A DNA stretch of 64,000 bases, from assembly GCA_902706235.1 (NCBI GenBank), contig CACSJR010000002.1:1-64000 (forward strand). The letters run 5' to 3'. Within the stretch, counting starts at the first letter, position 1, and the number at the start of each line of letters is the position of its first letter. The DNA comes from Citrobacter sp. 18056. Its GTDB lineage: Bacteria; Pseudomonadota; Gammaproteobacteria; Enterobacterales; Enterobacteriaceae. Below the pieces are notes generated by a model. The model ran no database searches. It was given only the letters and a program-made list of their open reading frames with translations, and was not told where the DNA came from. Position numbers and translations under genes: made by a program. Shown piece after piece: positions 21,954 through 36,071 of the stretch.

Positions 21954-23495
21954 ATGCAACTGAATTCCACCGAAATCAGCGAACTGATCAAGCAGCGCAT
22001 TGCTCAGTTCAATGTTGTGAGCGAGGCTCATAACGAAGGTACTATTGTTTCTGTAAGCGACGGTGTTATCCGCATCCACGGCCTGGCCGATTGTATGCAG
22101 GGTGAGATGATTTCCCTGCCGGGTAACCGTTACGCTATCGCACTGAACCTGGAGCGCGACTCCGTAGGTGCAGTTGTGATGGGTCCGTATGCTGACCTCG
22201 CCGAAGGCATGAAGGTTAAGTGTACTGGCCGTATTCTTGAAGTGCCGGTTGGCCGTGGCATGTTAGGCCGCGTGGTGAACACCCTGGGTGCACCGATTGA
22301 CGGTAAAGGTCCAGTTGATAACGATGGCTTCTCGCCAATCGAAGTTATCGCACCGGGCGTAATCGAGCGTCAGTCTGTCGACCAGCCTGTTCAGACCGGT
22401 TATAAATCTGTTGATGCGATGATTCCAATCGGCCGTGGCCAGCGTGAGCTGATCATCGGTGACCGTCAGACCGGTAAAACCGCGATGGCGATCGATGCAA
22501 TCATCAACCAGCGCGATTCCGGCATCAAATGTGTGTACGTGGCTATCGGCCAGAAAGCGTCCACCATTTCCAACGTGGTGCGTAAACTGGAAGAGCATAA
22601 CGCTCTGGCCAACACCATCGTTGTTGTGGCGACCGCGTCTGAATCTGCTGCACTGCAATACCTGGCACCCTATGCCGGTTGCGCAATGGGCGAATACTTC
22701 CGTGACCGCGGTGAAGATGCACTGATCGTTTACGATGACCTGTCCAAACAGGCTGTTGCTTACCGTCAGGTTTCCCTGCTGCTCCGTCGTCCACCAGGAC
22801 GTGAAGCATTCCCAGGCGACGTGTTCTACCTCCACTCCCGTCTGCTGGAGCGCGCATCCCGCGTAAACGCGGAATACGTTGAGAACTTCACCAAAGGTGA
22901 AGTTAAAGGTAAAACCGGTTCCCTGACTGCTCTGCCAATCATCGAGACTCAGGCGGGTGACGTTTCTGCGTTCGTTCCGACTAACGTAATCTCGATTACC
23001 GATGGTCAGATCTTCCTGGAAACCAACCTGTTTAACTCCGGTATTCGTCCGGCAGTTAACCCAGGTATCTCCGTATCCCGTGTGGGCGGTGCTGCTCAGA
23101 CCAAGATCATCAAGAAACTGTCCGGTGGTATCCGTACCGCTCTGGCGCAGTATCGTGAACTGGCTGCGTTCTCTCAGTTCGCATCCGATCTGGACGAAGC
23201 AACCCGTAAACAGCTGAGCCACGGTCAGAAAGTGACCGAGCTGCTGAAACAGAAACAGTATGCCCCAATGTCTGTAGCACAGCAGGGTCTGGTTCTGTTC
23301 GCGGCTGAACGCGGTTACCTCGAAGATGTGGAACTGGCGAAAATCGGTAGCTTCGAAGCCGCTCTGCTGGCTTACGTCGACCGTGACCACGCTCCGCTGA
23401 TGCAAGAAATCAACCAGACCGGTGGCTATAACGACGAAATCGAAGGCAAGCTGAAAGGCATCCTCGATTCCTTCAAAGCAACCCAGTCCTGGTAA
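21954..23495 (+). CDS. atpA: ATP synthase F1 subunit alpha
   Basis: A 513-residue non-catalytic nucleotide-binding subunit of F1. Walker A GDRQTGKT lies at about 169-176; the family signature [14 protein letters not shown] is at about 363-376, with the conserved Ser-Arg pair that completes the catalytic site on beta. Length equals E. coli AtpA. It is followed by a strong intergenic hairpin before atpG. Confidence 0.98.
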   Translation: MQLNSTEISELIKQRIAQFNVVSEAHNEGTIVSVSDGVIRIHGLADCMQGEMISLPGNRYAIALNLERDSVGAVVMGPYADLAEGMKVKCTGRILEVPVGRGMLGRVVNTLGAPIDGKGPVDNDGFSPIEVIAPGVIERQSVDQPVQTGYKSVDAMIPIGRGQRELIIGDRQTGKTAMAIDAIINQRDSGIKCVYVAIGQKASTISNVVRKLEEHNALANTIVVVATASESAALQYLAPYAGCAMGEYFRDRGEDALIVYDDLSKQAVAYRQVSLLLRRPPGREAFPGDVFYLHSRLLERASRVNAEYVENFTKGEVKGKTGSLTALPIIETQAGDVSAFVPTNVISITDGQIFLETNLFNSGIRPAVNPGISVSRVGGAAQTKIIKKLSGGIRTALAQYRELAAFSQFASDLDEATRKQLSHGQKVTELLKQKQYAPMSVAQQGLVLFAAERGYLEDVELAKIGSFEAALLAYVDRDHAPLMQEINQTGGYNDEIEGKLKGILDSFKATQSW

Positions 23496-23501
23496 CGTCT
23501 G

Positions 23502-23525
23502 ACGGTCTGTCCTAGGGCAGGCCGT
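23502..23525 (+). other. atpA-atpG intercistronic hairpin
   Basis: ACGGTCTGTCC and GGGCAGGCCGT form an 11-pair RNA stem with two G-U wobbles and a tight CTAG loop, in the 50-nt gap between atpA and atpG. No T-run follows, so it should not terminate. A stable structure here could lower expression of gamma (one copy per F1) relative to alpha (three copies). Confidence 0.6.
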
Positions 23526-23545
23526 TAGGCATTGAGGAGAAGCTC

Positions 23546-25818
<2,273 letters not shown>

Positions 25819-25838
25819 CGCCTTAATCGGAGGGTGAC

Positions 25839-26258
25839 ATGGCAATGACTTATCACCTGGATGTCGTCAGCGCGGAGAGCCAAATGTTCTCCGGTCTGGT
25901 CGAAAAGATCCAGGTAACGGGTAGCGAAGGTGAGCTGGGTATTTACCCGGGTCACGCCCCGCTGCTCACCGCCATTAAGCCTGGTATGATTCGCATCGTG
26001 AAGCAGCACGGACATGAAGAGTTCATCTACTTGTCCGGCGGTGTGTTGGAAGTGCAGCCAGGTAACGTAACCGTACTGGCTGACACTGCCATCCGCGGCC
26101 AGGATCTCGACCAAGCGCGAGCTCTGGAAGCGAAACGCAAAGCGGAAGAGCACATTAAGAGCTCTCACGGCGACGTGGATTACGCTCAGGCGTCTGCGGA
26201 ACTGGCCAAAGCGATCGCCAAACTGCGCGTTATCGAGTTGACCAAAAAAGCGATGTAA
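25839..26258 (+). CDS. atpC: ATP synthase F1 subunit epsilon
   Basis: A 139-residue subunit at the foot of the rotor that also inhibits ATP hydrolysis. The N-terminal ten-strand beta-sandwich (about 1-85, with [22 protein letters not shown] split by EQ-type loops) is followed by two C-terminal helices that can insert into F1. Last gene of the operon, followed by a terminator at 26279. Confidence 0.97.
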   Translation: MAMTYHLDVVSAESQMFSGLVEKIQVTGSEGELGIYPGHAPLLTAIKPGMIRIVKQHGHEEFIYLSGGVLEVQPGNVTVLADTAIRGQDLDQARALEAKRKAEEHIKSSHGDVDYAQASAELAKAIAKLRVIELTKKAM

Positions 26259-26278
26259 CACCGGCTTGAAAGCATAAA

Positions 26279-26309
26279 AGCCAGTCTGGTTTTCCAGGCT
26301 GGCTTTTTT
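26279..26309 (+). terminator. Terminator of the atp operon
   Basis: AGCCAGTCTGG and CCAGGCTGGCT form an 11-pair stem with one G-U wobble and a TTTT loop, followed by a T-run, 20 nt after atpC. Confidence 0.93.
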
Positions 26310-26339
26310 ATTGGGTGGTACTCTGATGTAATCCTTAAG

Positions 26340-26355
26340 TGTGATAAGTGTCACA
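26340..26355. promoter_or_regulatory. CRP site 1 in the atpC-glmU gap
   Basis: TGTGA-TAAGTG-TCACA is a perfect match to the CRP consensus TGTGA-N6-TCACA. Its centre is about 49 bp before the probable start of the small transcript described next. Confidence 0.75.
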
Positions 26356-26361
26356 TAAATG

Positions 26362-26390
26362 TTGCATCGTTCAAAAACCCGGCGTAGACT
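26362..26390 (+). promoter_or_regulatory. Candidate sigma-70 promoter of a small transcript
   Basis: TTGCAT (26362-26367), a 17-bp spacer and TAGACT (26385-26390) sit between the two CRP sites. A start near 26397 would place CRP site 2 over the first transcribed bases. Promoter assignment is by consensus only. Confidence 0.5.
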
Positions 26391-26396
26391 TTGTTT

Positions 26397-26412
26397 TGTG
26401 AGTTAGATCACA
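26397..26412. promoter_or_regulatory. CRP site 2 in the atpC-glmU gap
   Basis: TGTGA-GTTAGA-TCACA is a second perfect CRP consensus, 57 bp centre to centre from site 1. Its position at the predicted start point suggests repression of that promoter, or activation of another one further down. Confidence 0.75.
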
Positions 26413-26440
26413 TAACAATGCATGCTATGCAGGAATCAAC

Positions 26441-26491
26441 ATGAAACGCTTTCATAAAATCATCGCAATGTTCAGCAATCTGAGCTTCTAA
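26441..26491 (+). CDS. Small 16-residue ORF, function unknown
   Basis: ATG to TAA encodes MKRFHKIIAMFSNLSF, preceded by GCAGGA 9 nt upstream, a usable Shine-Dalgarno. The peptide has a basic N terminus and a hydrophobic remainder. It lies inside a compact unit of two CRP sites, a promoter-like sequence and a terminator 30 nt downstream. I do not recognise the peptide. It may be a tiny protein, a leader peptide, or chance within a small RNA of about 150 nt; there is no repeated codon run typical of amino-acid attenuators. Confidence 0.4.
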   Translation: MKRFHKIIAMFSNLSF

Positions 26492-26522
26492 TCCTCTGAT
26501 TTGTTGCACAAAAAGAATAAAA

Positions 26523-26548
26523 GAAGGTCGCCGAAAGGCGGCCTTTTT
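26523..26548 (+). terminator. Terminator of the small atpC-glmU transcript
   Basis: AAGGTCGCC-GAAA-GGCGGCCTT, a 9-pair stem with one G-U wobble and a GNRA loop, followed by TTTTTG. It cannot belong to atpC, which already has its own terminator 210 bp earlier, so it implies a separate short transcript. The 250 bp from here to glmU are AT-rich and should contain the glmUS promoters; I see no further gene. Confidence 0.8.
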
Positions 26549-26801
26549 GTTTTCCAGCTCAACAACATTCTTGATTCATGTGTCAAAAGAACAATCAAAG
26601 CAGCAACATAGCGTCTAATCTTCGGATATTGGGTCTTTTTTTCGAGACAAACCGCGCTACGATAGCTGAAAATAGTGTCATAAAACCCATTTAAGCTTTC
26701 ACGTGGCTAATTTCTCCTCACTTCATTTCATGATGAAAAATATGTAGAAATTTCAATGTGAAAGGGTTTAACTTCTCACTCAAATAACTGTCAGGATGCG
26801 T

Positions 26802-28172
26802 ATGTCAAACAGTGCGATGAGCGTGGTTATCCTTGCCGCTGGCAAAGGAACTCGCATGTATTCCGATCTCCCGAAAGTGTTGCATACACTGGCGGGCAAG
26901 CCGATGGTTCAGCATGTGATTGATGCAGCTGATGAATTAGGTGCATCTCAGGTTCACCTGGTCTACGGACACGGTGGTGAACTGCTGAAACAAACCCTCA
27001 GCGAAGGCAACCTGAATTGGGTGCTTCAGGCCGAACAGCTCGGCACTGGGCACGCAATGCAGCAGGCGGCGCCGTTCTTCGGCGATGATGAAGACATCAT
27101 GATGCTGTACGGCGACGTGCCGCTTATCTCTGTTGAAACGCTTGAGCGTCTGCGTGCGGCGAAACCGCAGGGTGGAATTGGTCTGCTGACCGTTAAGCTT
27201 GATGACCCAACCGGTTACGGGCGAATCACCCGTGAAAATGGTCAGGTGACCGGGATTGTCGAGCACAAAGATGCGACCGATGCACAGCGTGAAATTCAGG
27301 AGATCAATACCGGGATCCTGATTGCCGGTGGCGCGGACCTCAAACGTTGGCTGGGCAAGCTCGAGAACAACAACGCCCAGGGCGAGTTCTACATCACCGA
27401 TATCATCGCCATGGCGTACCAGGAAGGGCGCGAAATTGCTGCCGTTCACCCGGCTCGCTTAAGCGAAGTGGAGGGCGTGAACAACCGTCTGCAGCTTTCC
27501 CGTCTGGAACGTGTGTACCAAAGCGAGCAGGCTGAAAAGTTGCTGCTGGCTGGTGTCATGCTGCGAGACCCACAGCGTTTTGACCTGCGCGGCAGCGTCA
27601 CTCACGGGCGCGACGTTTCAATCGATACTAACGTTATCCTTGAGGGCAACGTCACGCTCGGCCATCGCGTAAAAATTGGCGCGGGCTGTGTGATTAAAAA
27701 TAGCGTGATCGGCGACGACTGCGAAATCAGCCCGTACAGCGTGGTGGAAGATGCTCAACTGCATGCCGCTTGCACCATAGGCCCGTTCGCGCGTCTGCGT
27801 CCAGGTGCTGAACTGTTGGAAGGCGCACACGTTGGCAACTTCGTTGAAATGAAAAAAGCGCGTCTGGGCAAAGGCTCCAAAGCCGGCCATCTGAGCTATC
27901 TCGGCGACGCTGAAATTGGCGATAACGTAAATATTGGCGCAGGCACCATCACCTGTAACTACGATGGCGCGAACAAATTCAAAACCATCATCGGCGATGA
28001 TGTGTTTGTTGGTTCCGACTCTCAGCTGGTGGCCCCGGTCAGCATCGGCAAAGGCGTGACGATTGCCGCCGGAACCACCGTGACCCGCGACGTGGCTGAT
28101 AACGAACTGGTCTTAAGCCGTGTACCGCAGGTGCATAAGCAAGGCTGGCAGCGCCCGGTGAAGAAGAAGTAA
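26802..28172 (+). CDS. glmU: Bifunctional N-acetylglucosamine-1-phosphate uridyltransferase / glucosamine-1-phosphate acetyltransferase
   Basis: A 456-residue cytoplasmic enzyme making UDP-GlcNAc for peptidoglycan and LPS. Residues about 1-228 are the pyrophosphorylase domain with [15 protein letters not shown]; about 250-456 are a left-handed beta-helix acetyltransferase built of hexapeptide repeats ([20 protein letters not shown] and similar). I use ATG 26802 (E. coli length, AGGA 6 nt upstream); an in-frame ATG at 26796 is also possible. It forms an operon with glmS. Confidence 0.97.
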   Translation: MSNSAMSVVILAAGKGTRMYSDLPKVLHTLAGKPMVQHVIDAADELGASQVHLVYGHGGELLKQTLSEGNLNWVLQAEQLGTGHAMQQAAPFFGDDEDIMMLYGDVPLISVETLERLRAAKPQGGIGLLTVKLDDPTGYGRITRENGQVTGIVEHKDATDAQREIQEINTGILIAGGADLKRWLGKLENNNAQGEFYITDIIAMAYQEGREIAAVHPARLSEVEGVNNRLQLSRLERVYQSEQAEKLLLAGVMLRDPQRFDLRGSVTHGRDVSIDTNVILEGNVTLGHRVKIGAGCVIKNSVIGDDCEISPYSVVEDAQLHAACTIGPFARLRPGAELLEGAHVGNFVEMKKARLGKGSKAGHLSYLGDAEIGDNVNIGAGTITCNYDGANKFKTIIGDDVFVGSDSQLVAPVSIGKGVTIAAGTTVTRDVADNELVLSRVPQVHKQGWQRPVKKK

Positions 28173-28180
28173 TACAAGCG

Positions 28181-28249
28181 GCGGGTGGTGTACATCGCTA
28201 ACCCGCCCTACGATTTTGTAGGCCTGACAAGGCGAAGCCGTCATCAGGC
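28181..28249. repeat. REP-like palindromes between glmU and glmS
   Basis: Three nested inverted repeats follow each other: GCGGGT...ACCCGC (28181-28206), CCTAC...GTAGG, and GCCTGA...TCAGGC (28222-28249) within GTAGGCCTGACAAGGCGAAG. The last is a REP variant typical of enterics. It lies upstream of the processed glmS leader. Confidence 0.75.
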
Positions 28250-28333
28250 AGACAGGGGTTGAGGAGATAACATAATCTCCCGCCCACCAGCAGTAACCAA
28301 AACTATAACCCCACTCTCTACAAGGCTCGGGGC

Positions 28334-28401
28334 TCCGGTAAAAACCGGAAATACAGGTCAGCGACAACGCATGGCATCGTGCCATATCAGGAAATCTAAC
28401 T
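28334..28401 (+). promoter_or_regulatory. glmS leader with RBS-proximal hairpin, likely GlmZ target
   Basis: Before the glmS ATG there are two hairpins: TCCGGT-AAAA-ACCGGA (28334-28349) and ATGGC-ATCGT-GCCAT (28371-28385), the second just 5' of the CAGGA Shine-Dalgarno. In E. coli the small RNA GlmZ pairs with the glmS leader to open an inhibitory hairpin of this kind. The GlmZ gene is not in this window. Confidence 0.6.
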
Positions 28402-30231
28402 ATGTGTGGAATTGTTGGCGCAGTCGCGCAGCGTGATATTGCTGAAATCCTTCTCGAAGGGCTTCGTCGTCTGGAATACCGCGGTTATGACTCTGCCGGA
28501 CTGGCAGTGGTCGACAACGAGGGGCATCTGACCCGTCTGCGTCGCCTCGGTAAAGTAAACATGCTGTCTCAGGCCGCGGAAGATCAGCCGCTGCACGGCG
28601 GCACGGGTATCGCGCACACGCGCTGGGCGACCCATGGCGAGCCGTCAGAAGGCAACGCCCATCCTCATGTTTCCGATCATATCGTCGTGGTGCATAACGG
28701 CATCATCGAAAACCACGAACCGCTGCGCGAACTGCTCCAGTCTCGCGGCTACGTGTTCGTCTCTGAAACCGACACCGAAGTGATTGCTCACCTCGTACAC
28801 TGGGAACTGGAGCAGGGCGGAACGCTGCGTGAAGCCGTGCTGCGCGCTATCCCGCAACTGCGCGGCGCGTACGGCACCGTGATCATGGATACCCGCGATC
28901 CACACACCCTGCTGGCAGCCCGTTCAGGTAGCCCACTGGTGATTGGCCTGGGCATGGGTGAAAACTTCATTGCCTCCGACCAGCTGGCACTGTTGCCAGT
29001 TACTCGCCGTTTCATCTTCCTCGAAGAAGGTGATATCGCAGAAGTGACGCGTCGCAGCGTGACCGTGTTTGCTAAATCCGGCGAGCAGGTAAAACGCCCG
29101 GACATCGAATCTAATTTGCAGTACGACGCCGGTGATAAAGGCATTTACCGCCACTACATGCAAAAAGAGATCTACGAGCAGCCGAACGCGATCAAAAATA
29201 CTCTGACCGGGCGCATCAGCCACGGACAGGTCGATCTCAGCGAGCTGGGACCGAACGCCAACGAAATGCTGGCCAACGTTGAGCACATTCAGATTGTGGC
29301 CTGCGGCACGTCTTACAACTCAGGTATGGTGTCGCGCTACTGGTTTGAATCGCTGGCAGGCGTGCCGTGCGATGTCGAAATCGCCTCAGAATTCCGCTAT
29401 CGCAAATCCGCGGTACGCCGCAACAGCCTGATGATTACCCTCTCCCAGTCTGGCGAGACGGCGGATACCCTGGCGGCGCTGCGTTTGTCAAAAGAGCTGG
29501 GCTATCTGGGCTCTCTCGCGATTTGTAACGTGGCGGGTTCCTCGCTGGTGCGTGAATCCGATCTGGCGCTGATGACCAACGCGGGCACTGAAATCGGTGT
29601 GGCATCCACCAAAGCGTTCACTACGCAGCTGACCGTTCTGCTGATGCTGGTGGCGAAACTGGCAAATTTGAAAGGTCAGGACGCAGCGATTGAGCAGGAT
29701 ATCGTGCACGGTTTGCAGGCGCTGCCGAGCCGTATCGAGCAAATGCTCTCGCAGGACAAACGCATCGAAGCGCTGGCGGAGGATTTCTCCGACAAGCATC
29801 ACGCGCTGTTCCTGGGGCGTGGTGATCAGTACCCTATTGCCCTCGAAGGCGCACTGAAGCTGAAAGAGATCTCCTACATTCATGCGGAAGCGTATGCGGC
29901 AGGTGAACTCAAGCACGGTCCGCTGGCGCTGATCGACGCGGATATGCCGGTTATCGTGGTGGCACCGAATAACGAACTGCTGGAAAAACTGAAATCCAAC
30001 ATCGAAGAAGTCCGCGCCCGCGGTGGCGTGCTGTATGTCTTCGCCGATCGGGATGCCGGTTTCAACAGCAGCGATAACATGCACATCATCGAAATGCCGC
30101 ATGTGGAAGAGGTTATCGCGCCAATCTTCTACACCGTGCCGTTGCAACTGCTGGCCTATCACGTGGCGCTGATCAAAGGCACCGACGTTGACCAGCCGCG
30201 TAACCTGGCAAAATCGGTTACCGTCGAGTAA
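28402..30231 (+). CDS. glmS: Glutamine--fructose-6-phosphate aminotransferase
   Basis: A 609-residue enzyme that makes glucosamine 6-phosphate from fructose 6-phosphate and glutamine, the first step of amino-sugar synthesis. After Met removal Cys1 (MCGIVGA) is the glutaminase nucleophile; residues to about 240 are the Ntn-type glutamine amidotransferase domain with HTRWATHG and HNGIIEN. Two SIS sugar-isomerase domains follow ([17 protein letters not shown]), ending in the conserved KSVTVE. In E. coli it is controlled through GlmY/GlmZ and mRNA processing rather than a glmS ribozyme. Confidence 0.98.
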   Translation: MCGIVGAVAQRDIAEILLEGLRRLEYRGYDSAGLAVVDNEGHLTRLRRLGKVNMLSQAAEDQPLHGGTGIAHTRWATHGEPSEGNAHPHVSDHIVVVHNGIIENHEPLRELLQSRGYVFVSETDTEVIAHLVHWELEQGGTLREAVLRAIPQLRGAYGTVIMDTRDPHTLLAARSGSPLVIGLGMGENFIASDQLALLPVTRRFIFLEEGDIAEVTRRSVTVFAKSGEQVKRPDIESNLQYDAGDKGIYRHYMQKEIYEQPNAIKNTLTGRISHGQVDLSELGPNANEMLANVEHIQIVACGTSYNSGMVSRYWFESLAGVPCDVEIASEFRYRKSAVRRNSLMITLSQSGETADTLAALRLSKELGYLGSLAICNVAGSSLVRESDLALMTNAGTEIGVASTKAFTTQLTVLLMLVAKLANLKGQDAAIEQDIVHGLQALPSRIEQMLSQDKRIEALAEDFSDKHHALFLGRGDQYPIALEGALKLKEISYIHAEAYAAGELKHGPLALIDADMPVIVVAPNNELLEKLKSNIEEVRARGGVLYVFADRDAGFNSSDNMHIIEMPHVEEVIAPIFYTVPLQLLAYHVALIKGTDVDQPRNLAKSVTVE

Positions 30232-30237
30232 TCCCCG

Positions 30238-30263
30238 AAAACCCTGCTCCCGCAGGGTTTTTT
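30238..30263 (+). terminator. Terminator of glmUS
   Basis: AAAACCCTGC-TCCC-GCAGGGTTTT with a following T-run, 7 nt after glmS. Confidence 0.93.
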
Positions 30264-30433
30264 CCTTCTCTATTTCACCGTCATAAACATGACAATCTGT
30301 CATATTCAGCTAACGTTTGCAGTGTCATAAAAAGAAAATTTTACTGACAAGGCAATGTCACAAACAAAGCTAATGCTTTGATTATTAATCTAAAATACTC
30401 AAATATTTACGCTAAATTTTCAGCGTAATAAAA

Positions 30434-30478
30434 CTGTCATATTTCGTACATTTAACTGTCACCTGTTTGTCCTATTTT
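30434..30478 (+). promoter_or_regulatory. Pho box and promoter of pstS
   Basis: Three PhoB 7-mers at exact 11-bp spacing, CTGTCAT (30434), CGTACAT (30445) and CTGTCAC (30456), lead into a -10 TATTTT (30473-30478). The last repeat takes the place of the -35, the usual PhoB-activated layout. A further CTGTCAT at 30297 may be a distal site. Confidence 0.9.
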
Positions 30479-30489
30479 GCTCAACGTAG

Positions 30490-31569
<1,080 letters not shown>

Positions 31570-31589
31570 TTAGGTATACTGACGAAAAT

Positions 31590-31613
31590 GGCGGGTGGCG
31601 CGAGCTTCCCGCC
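31590..31613 (+). other. pstS-pstC intercistronic hairpin
   Basis: GGCGGG and CCCGCC form a 6-bp GC stem in the 81-nt gap between pstS and pstC, without a T-run. Such structures protect the abundant pstS message and reduce read-through into pstC. Confidence 0.6.
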
Positions 31614-31647
31614 CTCATTCGTAAAGATGTGATTAACTGAAGAGTAA

Positions 31648-34322
<2,675 letters not shown>

Positions 34323-34323
34323 T

Positions 34324-34448
34324 TTGCCCTTCATCTTTCAGGCTGTATCCGCGTTGGCTGCCTTTACTTACCCCGGTTACGTAGCTATCTACGCTCTCGG
34401 GGATGCGTGCAGTTGCCGCCTTGCTACAGTCAGAAATCTTTTGGGCAA
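34324..34448. repeat. ERIC (IRU) element between pstB and phoU
   Basis: A 125-bp imperfect palindrome bounded by TTGCCC (34324-34329) and GGGCAA (34443-34448). Internally it has GCGTTGGCTGC, the central dyad CCCCG-GTTAC-GTAG...CTAC-GCTCT-CGGGG and TTGCCGCCTTGCTAC, which line up with the ERIC consensus (length 126-127 bp). Without it the pstB-phoU spacing would be about 12 nt, close to what I recall for E. coli. Being transcribed in the operon, it could form a long RNA hairpin. Confidence 0.85.
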
Positions 34449-34459
34449 TTGGAGGAACA

Positions 34460-35185
34460 ATGGACAACCTAAACCTTAATAAACACATTTCCGGCCAGTT
34501 CAACGCAGAGCTGGAGCATATCCGCACGCAGGTGATGACCATGGGCGGGCTGGTGGAAAAGCAACTTTCTGACGCCATCACCGCGATGCACAATCAGGAT
34601 CAGGATCTGGCCAAACGCGTTATCGACGGCGACAAACAGGTCAACATGATGGAAGTGGCCATCGACGAAGCCTGTGTGCGTATCATCGCCAAACGTCAGC
34701 CAACCGCCAGCGATCTGCGTCTGGTGATGGCTATTATCAAGACCATTGCCGAGCTGGAACGTATTGGCGACGTGGCGGACAAAATTTGCCGCACCGCGCT
34801 GGAGAAGTTCTCGCAGCAGCATCAGCCCCTGTTGGTGAGCCTCGAGTCTTTGGGCCGTCATACCGTGCAAATGCTGCACGACGTGCTCGATGCGTTCGCG
34901 CGCATGGACCTGGATGAAGCGGTGCGTATCTATCGCGAAGATAAAAAGGTCGATCAGGAGTACGAAGGCATTGTGCGTCAGTTGATGACCTACATGATGG
35001 AAGATTCCCGCACCATTCCAAGCGTGCTGACCGCGCTGTTCTGCGCCCGCTCAATCGAGCGTATCGGCGACCGTTGCCAGAATATTTGCGAATACATCTT
35101 CTATTTCGTGAAAGGACAGGATTTTCGTCACGTGGGTGGCGACGAGCTGGATAAACTGCTGGCGGGTAAAGACCCGAAAGAGTGA
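34460..35185 (+). CDS. phoU: Phosphate signalling regulator PhoU
   Basis: A 241-residue all-helical protein made of two PhoU repeats, each with the metal-binding E/DxxxD-type signature ([14 protein letters not shown] and [13 protein letters not shown]). It mediates inhibition of PhoR by the Pst transporter when phosphate is plentiful. The frame is open from 34403 through ERIC sequence, but ATG 34460 follows GGAGGAAC and gives [14 protein letters not shown] as in E. coli. The ERIC element upstream may alter its expression relative to pstB. Confidence 0.97.
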   Translation: MDNLNLNKHISGQFNAELEHIRTQVMTMGGLVEKQLSDAITAMHNQDQDLAKRVIDGDKQVNMMEVAIDEACVRIIAKRQPTASDLRLVMAIIKTIAELERIGDVADKICRTALEKFSQQHQPLLVSLESLGRHTVQMLHDVLDAFARMDLDEAVRIYREDKKVDQEYEGIVRQLMTYMMEDSRTIPSVLTALFCARSIERIGDRCQNICEYIFYFVKGQDFRHVGGDELDKLLAGKDPKE

Positions 35186-35197
35186 GTTTTCTGCCTT

Positions 35198-35222
35198 GAC
35201 CTCTCCCCACACAGGAGAGGTC
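35198..35222. terminator. Hairpin between phoU and yieH
   Basis: A perfect 9-bp inverted repeat GACCTCTCC / GGAGAGGTC with a 7-nt loop in the 51-bp convergent gap. There is no T-run on either strand, so termination is only possible, not shown. Confidence 0.5.
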
Positions 35223-35236
35223 AGAATACAGCGAGA

Positions 35237-35902
35237 TTAGCGTGTAATCTCCCAGCCTCGCGCTTTCCACAACCCCGGTAATTCCTCCAGCGAGGAAAAG
35301 GTCGTCACTTTCGGATGGTCGATCGGCTGATTATGCGGATCGGCGCAGAAGTAAAAGACCTCCATCCCCGCCGCCACGCCGGACATTGCGCCCGCGCTCG
35401 AATCATCCACCAGCACGCAGTTCACCGGATCCACATTCATCGCTTTCGCCGCGTGGTACATCAACGCCGGATCGGGCTTCCAGGCCTGAATGTCATACCC
35501 ACTGAACAGTTTGTCCGGGAAATGATGCAGCAAACCCGTGTTCCCCAGCGAATGTTGCATTTTGCTCACCGGGCCGTTGGAGACGATGCACATCGGCACC
35601 GTCATCGCGTCCAGCAAATCATTCGCGCCAGCTATGACTTCCAGCTCGCTGTCGAACAGTCTTGCAACCTCGGCGCGATACACCGGTTCCAGCGTCTCTT
35701 TCACCAGATTCACACCGTGTTCGGCGTTAATGGTGTCGATAATCTCGTACAGCTTCACGCCTTTAAAACGCTTAAAAATCGTTTCAAGCTCAAGAGTGAT
35801 GCCGAATTCCCGGAACATGTGGACATATGCCCGGGAGCAAATCACTTCACTGTCGACGAGCGTGCCATCGCAGTCGAAAAATACCGCCTCAATACTGGAC
35901 AT
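35237..35902 (-). CDS. yieH: HAD-superfamily sugar phosphatase YieH
   Basis: A 221-residue haloacid dehalogenase phosphatase. Motif I FFDCDGTLVDSE (about 8-19) carries the nucleophilic Asp pair, motif II is VSNGP, and motif IV is VLVDDSSAGAMSG. E. coli YieH acts on 6-phosphogluconate and other sugar phosphates in vitro. The open frame continues far upstream to 36091, overlapping the adeP start, but the ATG at 35902 follows AGGAAACGG and gives the known N terminus. Divergent from adeP. Confidence 0.94.
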   Translation of the reverse strand: MSSIEAVFFDCDGTLVDSEVICSRAYVHMFREFGITLELETIFKRFKGVKLYEIIDTINAEHGVNLVKETLEPVYRAEVARLFDSELEVIAGANDLLDAMTVPMCIVSNGPVSKMQHSLGNTGLLHHFPDKLFSGYDIQAWKPDPALMYHAAKAMNVDPVNCVLVDDSSAGAMSGVAAGMEVFYFCADPHNQPIDHPKVTTFSSLEELPGLWKARGWEITR

Positions 35903-36071
35903 GCCGTTTCCTGTTGTCACAAGTTTAACGTTTACGTAATACAATTTGCCCCACGCAATCGTTGCCGTATAAGCAAAATCAATGAAAAAAAATGTGTCGT
36001 ACACCTCCCTATTGTCGCATTTTGGTATAGGATAGCGACGAATTTTCCCCTCCTTAGTTTGGAACCAGAAG

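Noticed and set aside
22263-23405. A 380-codon minus-strand ORF inside atpA
   Set aside because: Antisense shadow of the highly conserved atpA gene, kept open by its codon bias. The same applies to 16618-17655 inside mnmG.
34403-34459. An earlier start for phoU within the ERIC element
   Set aside because: The 19 extra codons are ERIC sequence, while the ATG at 34460 has a strong GGAGG site and the conserved N terminus.
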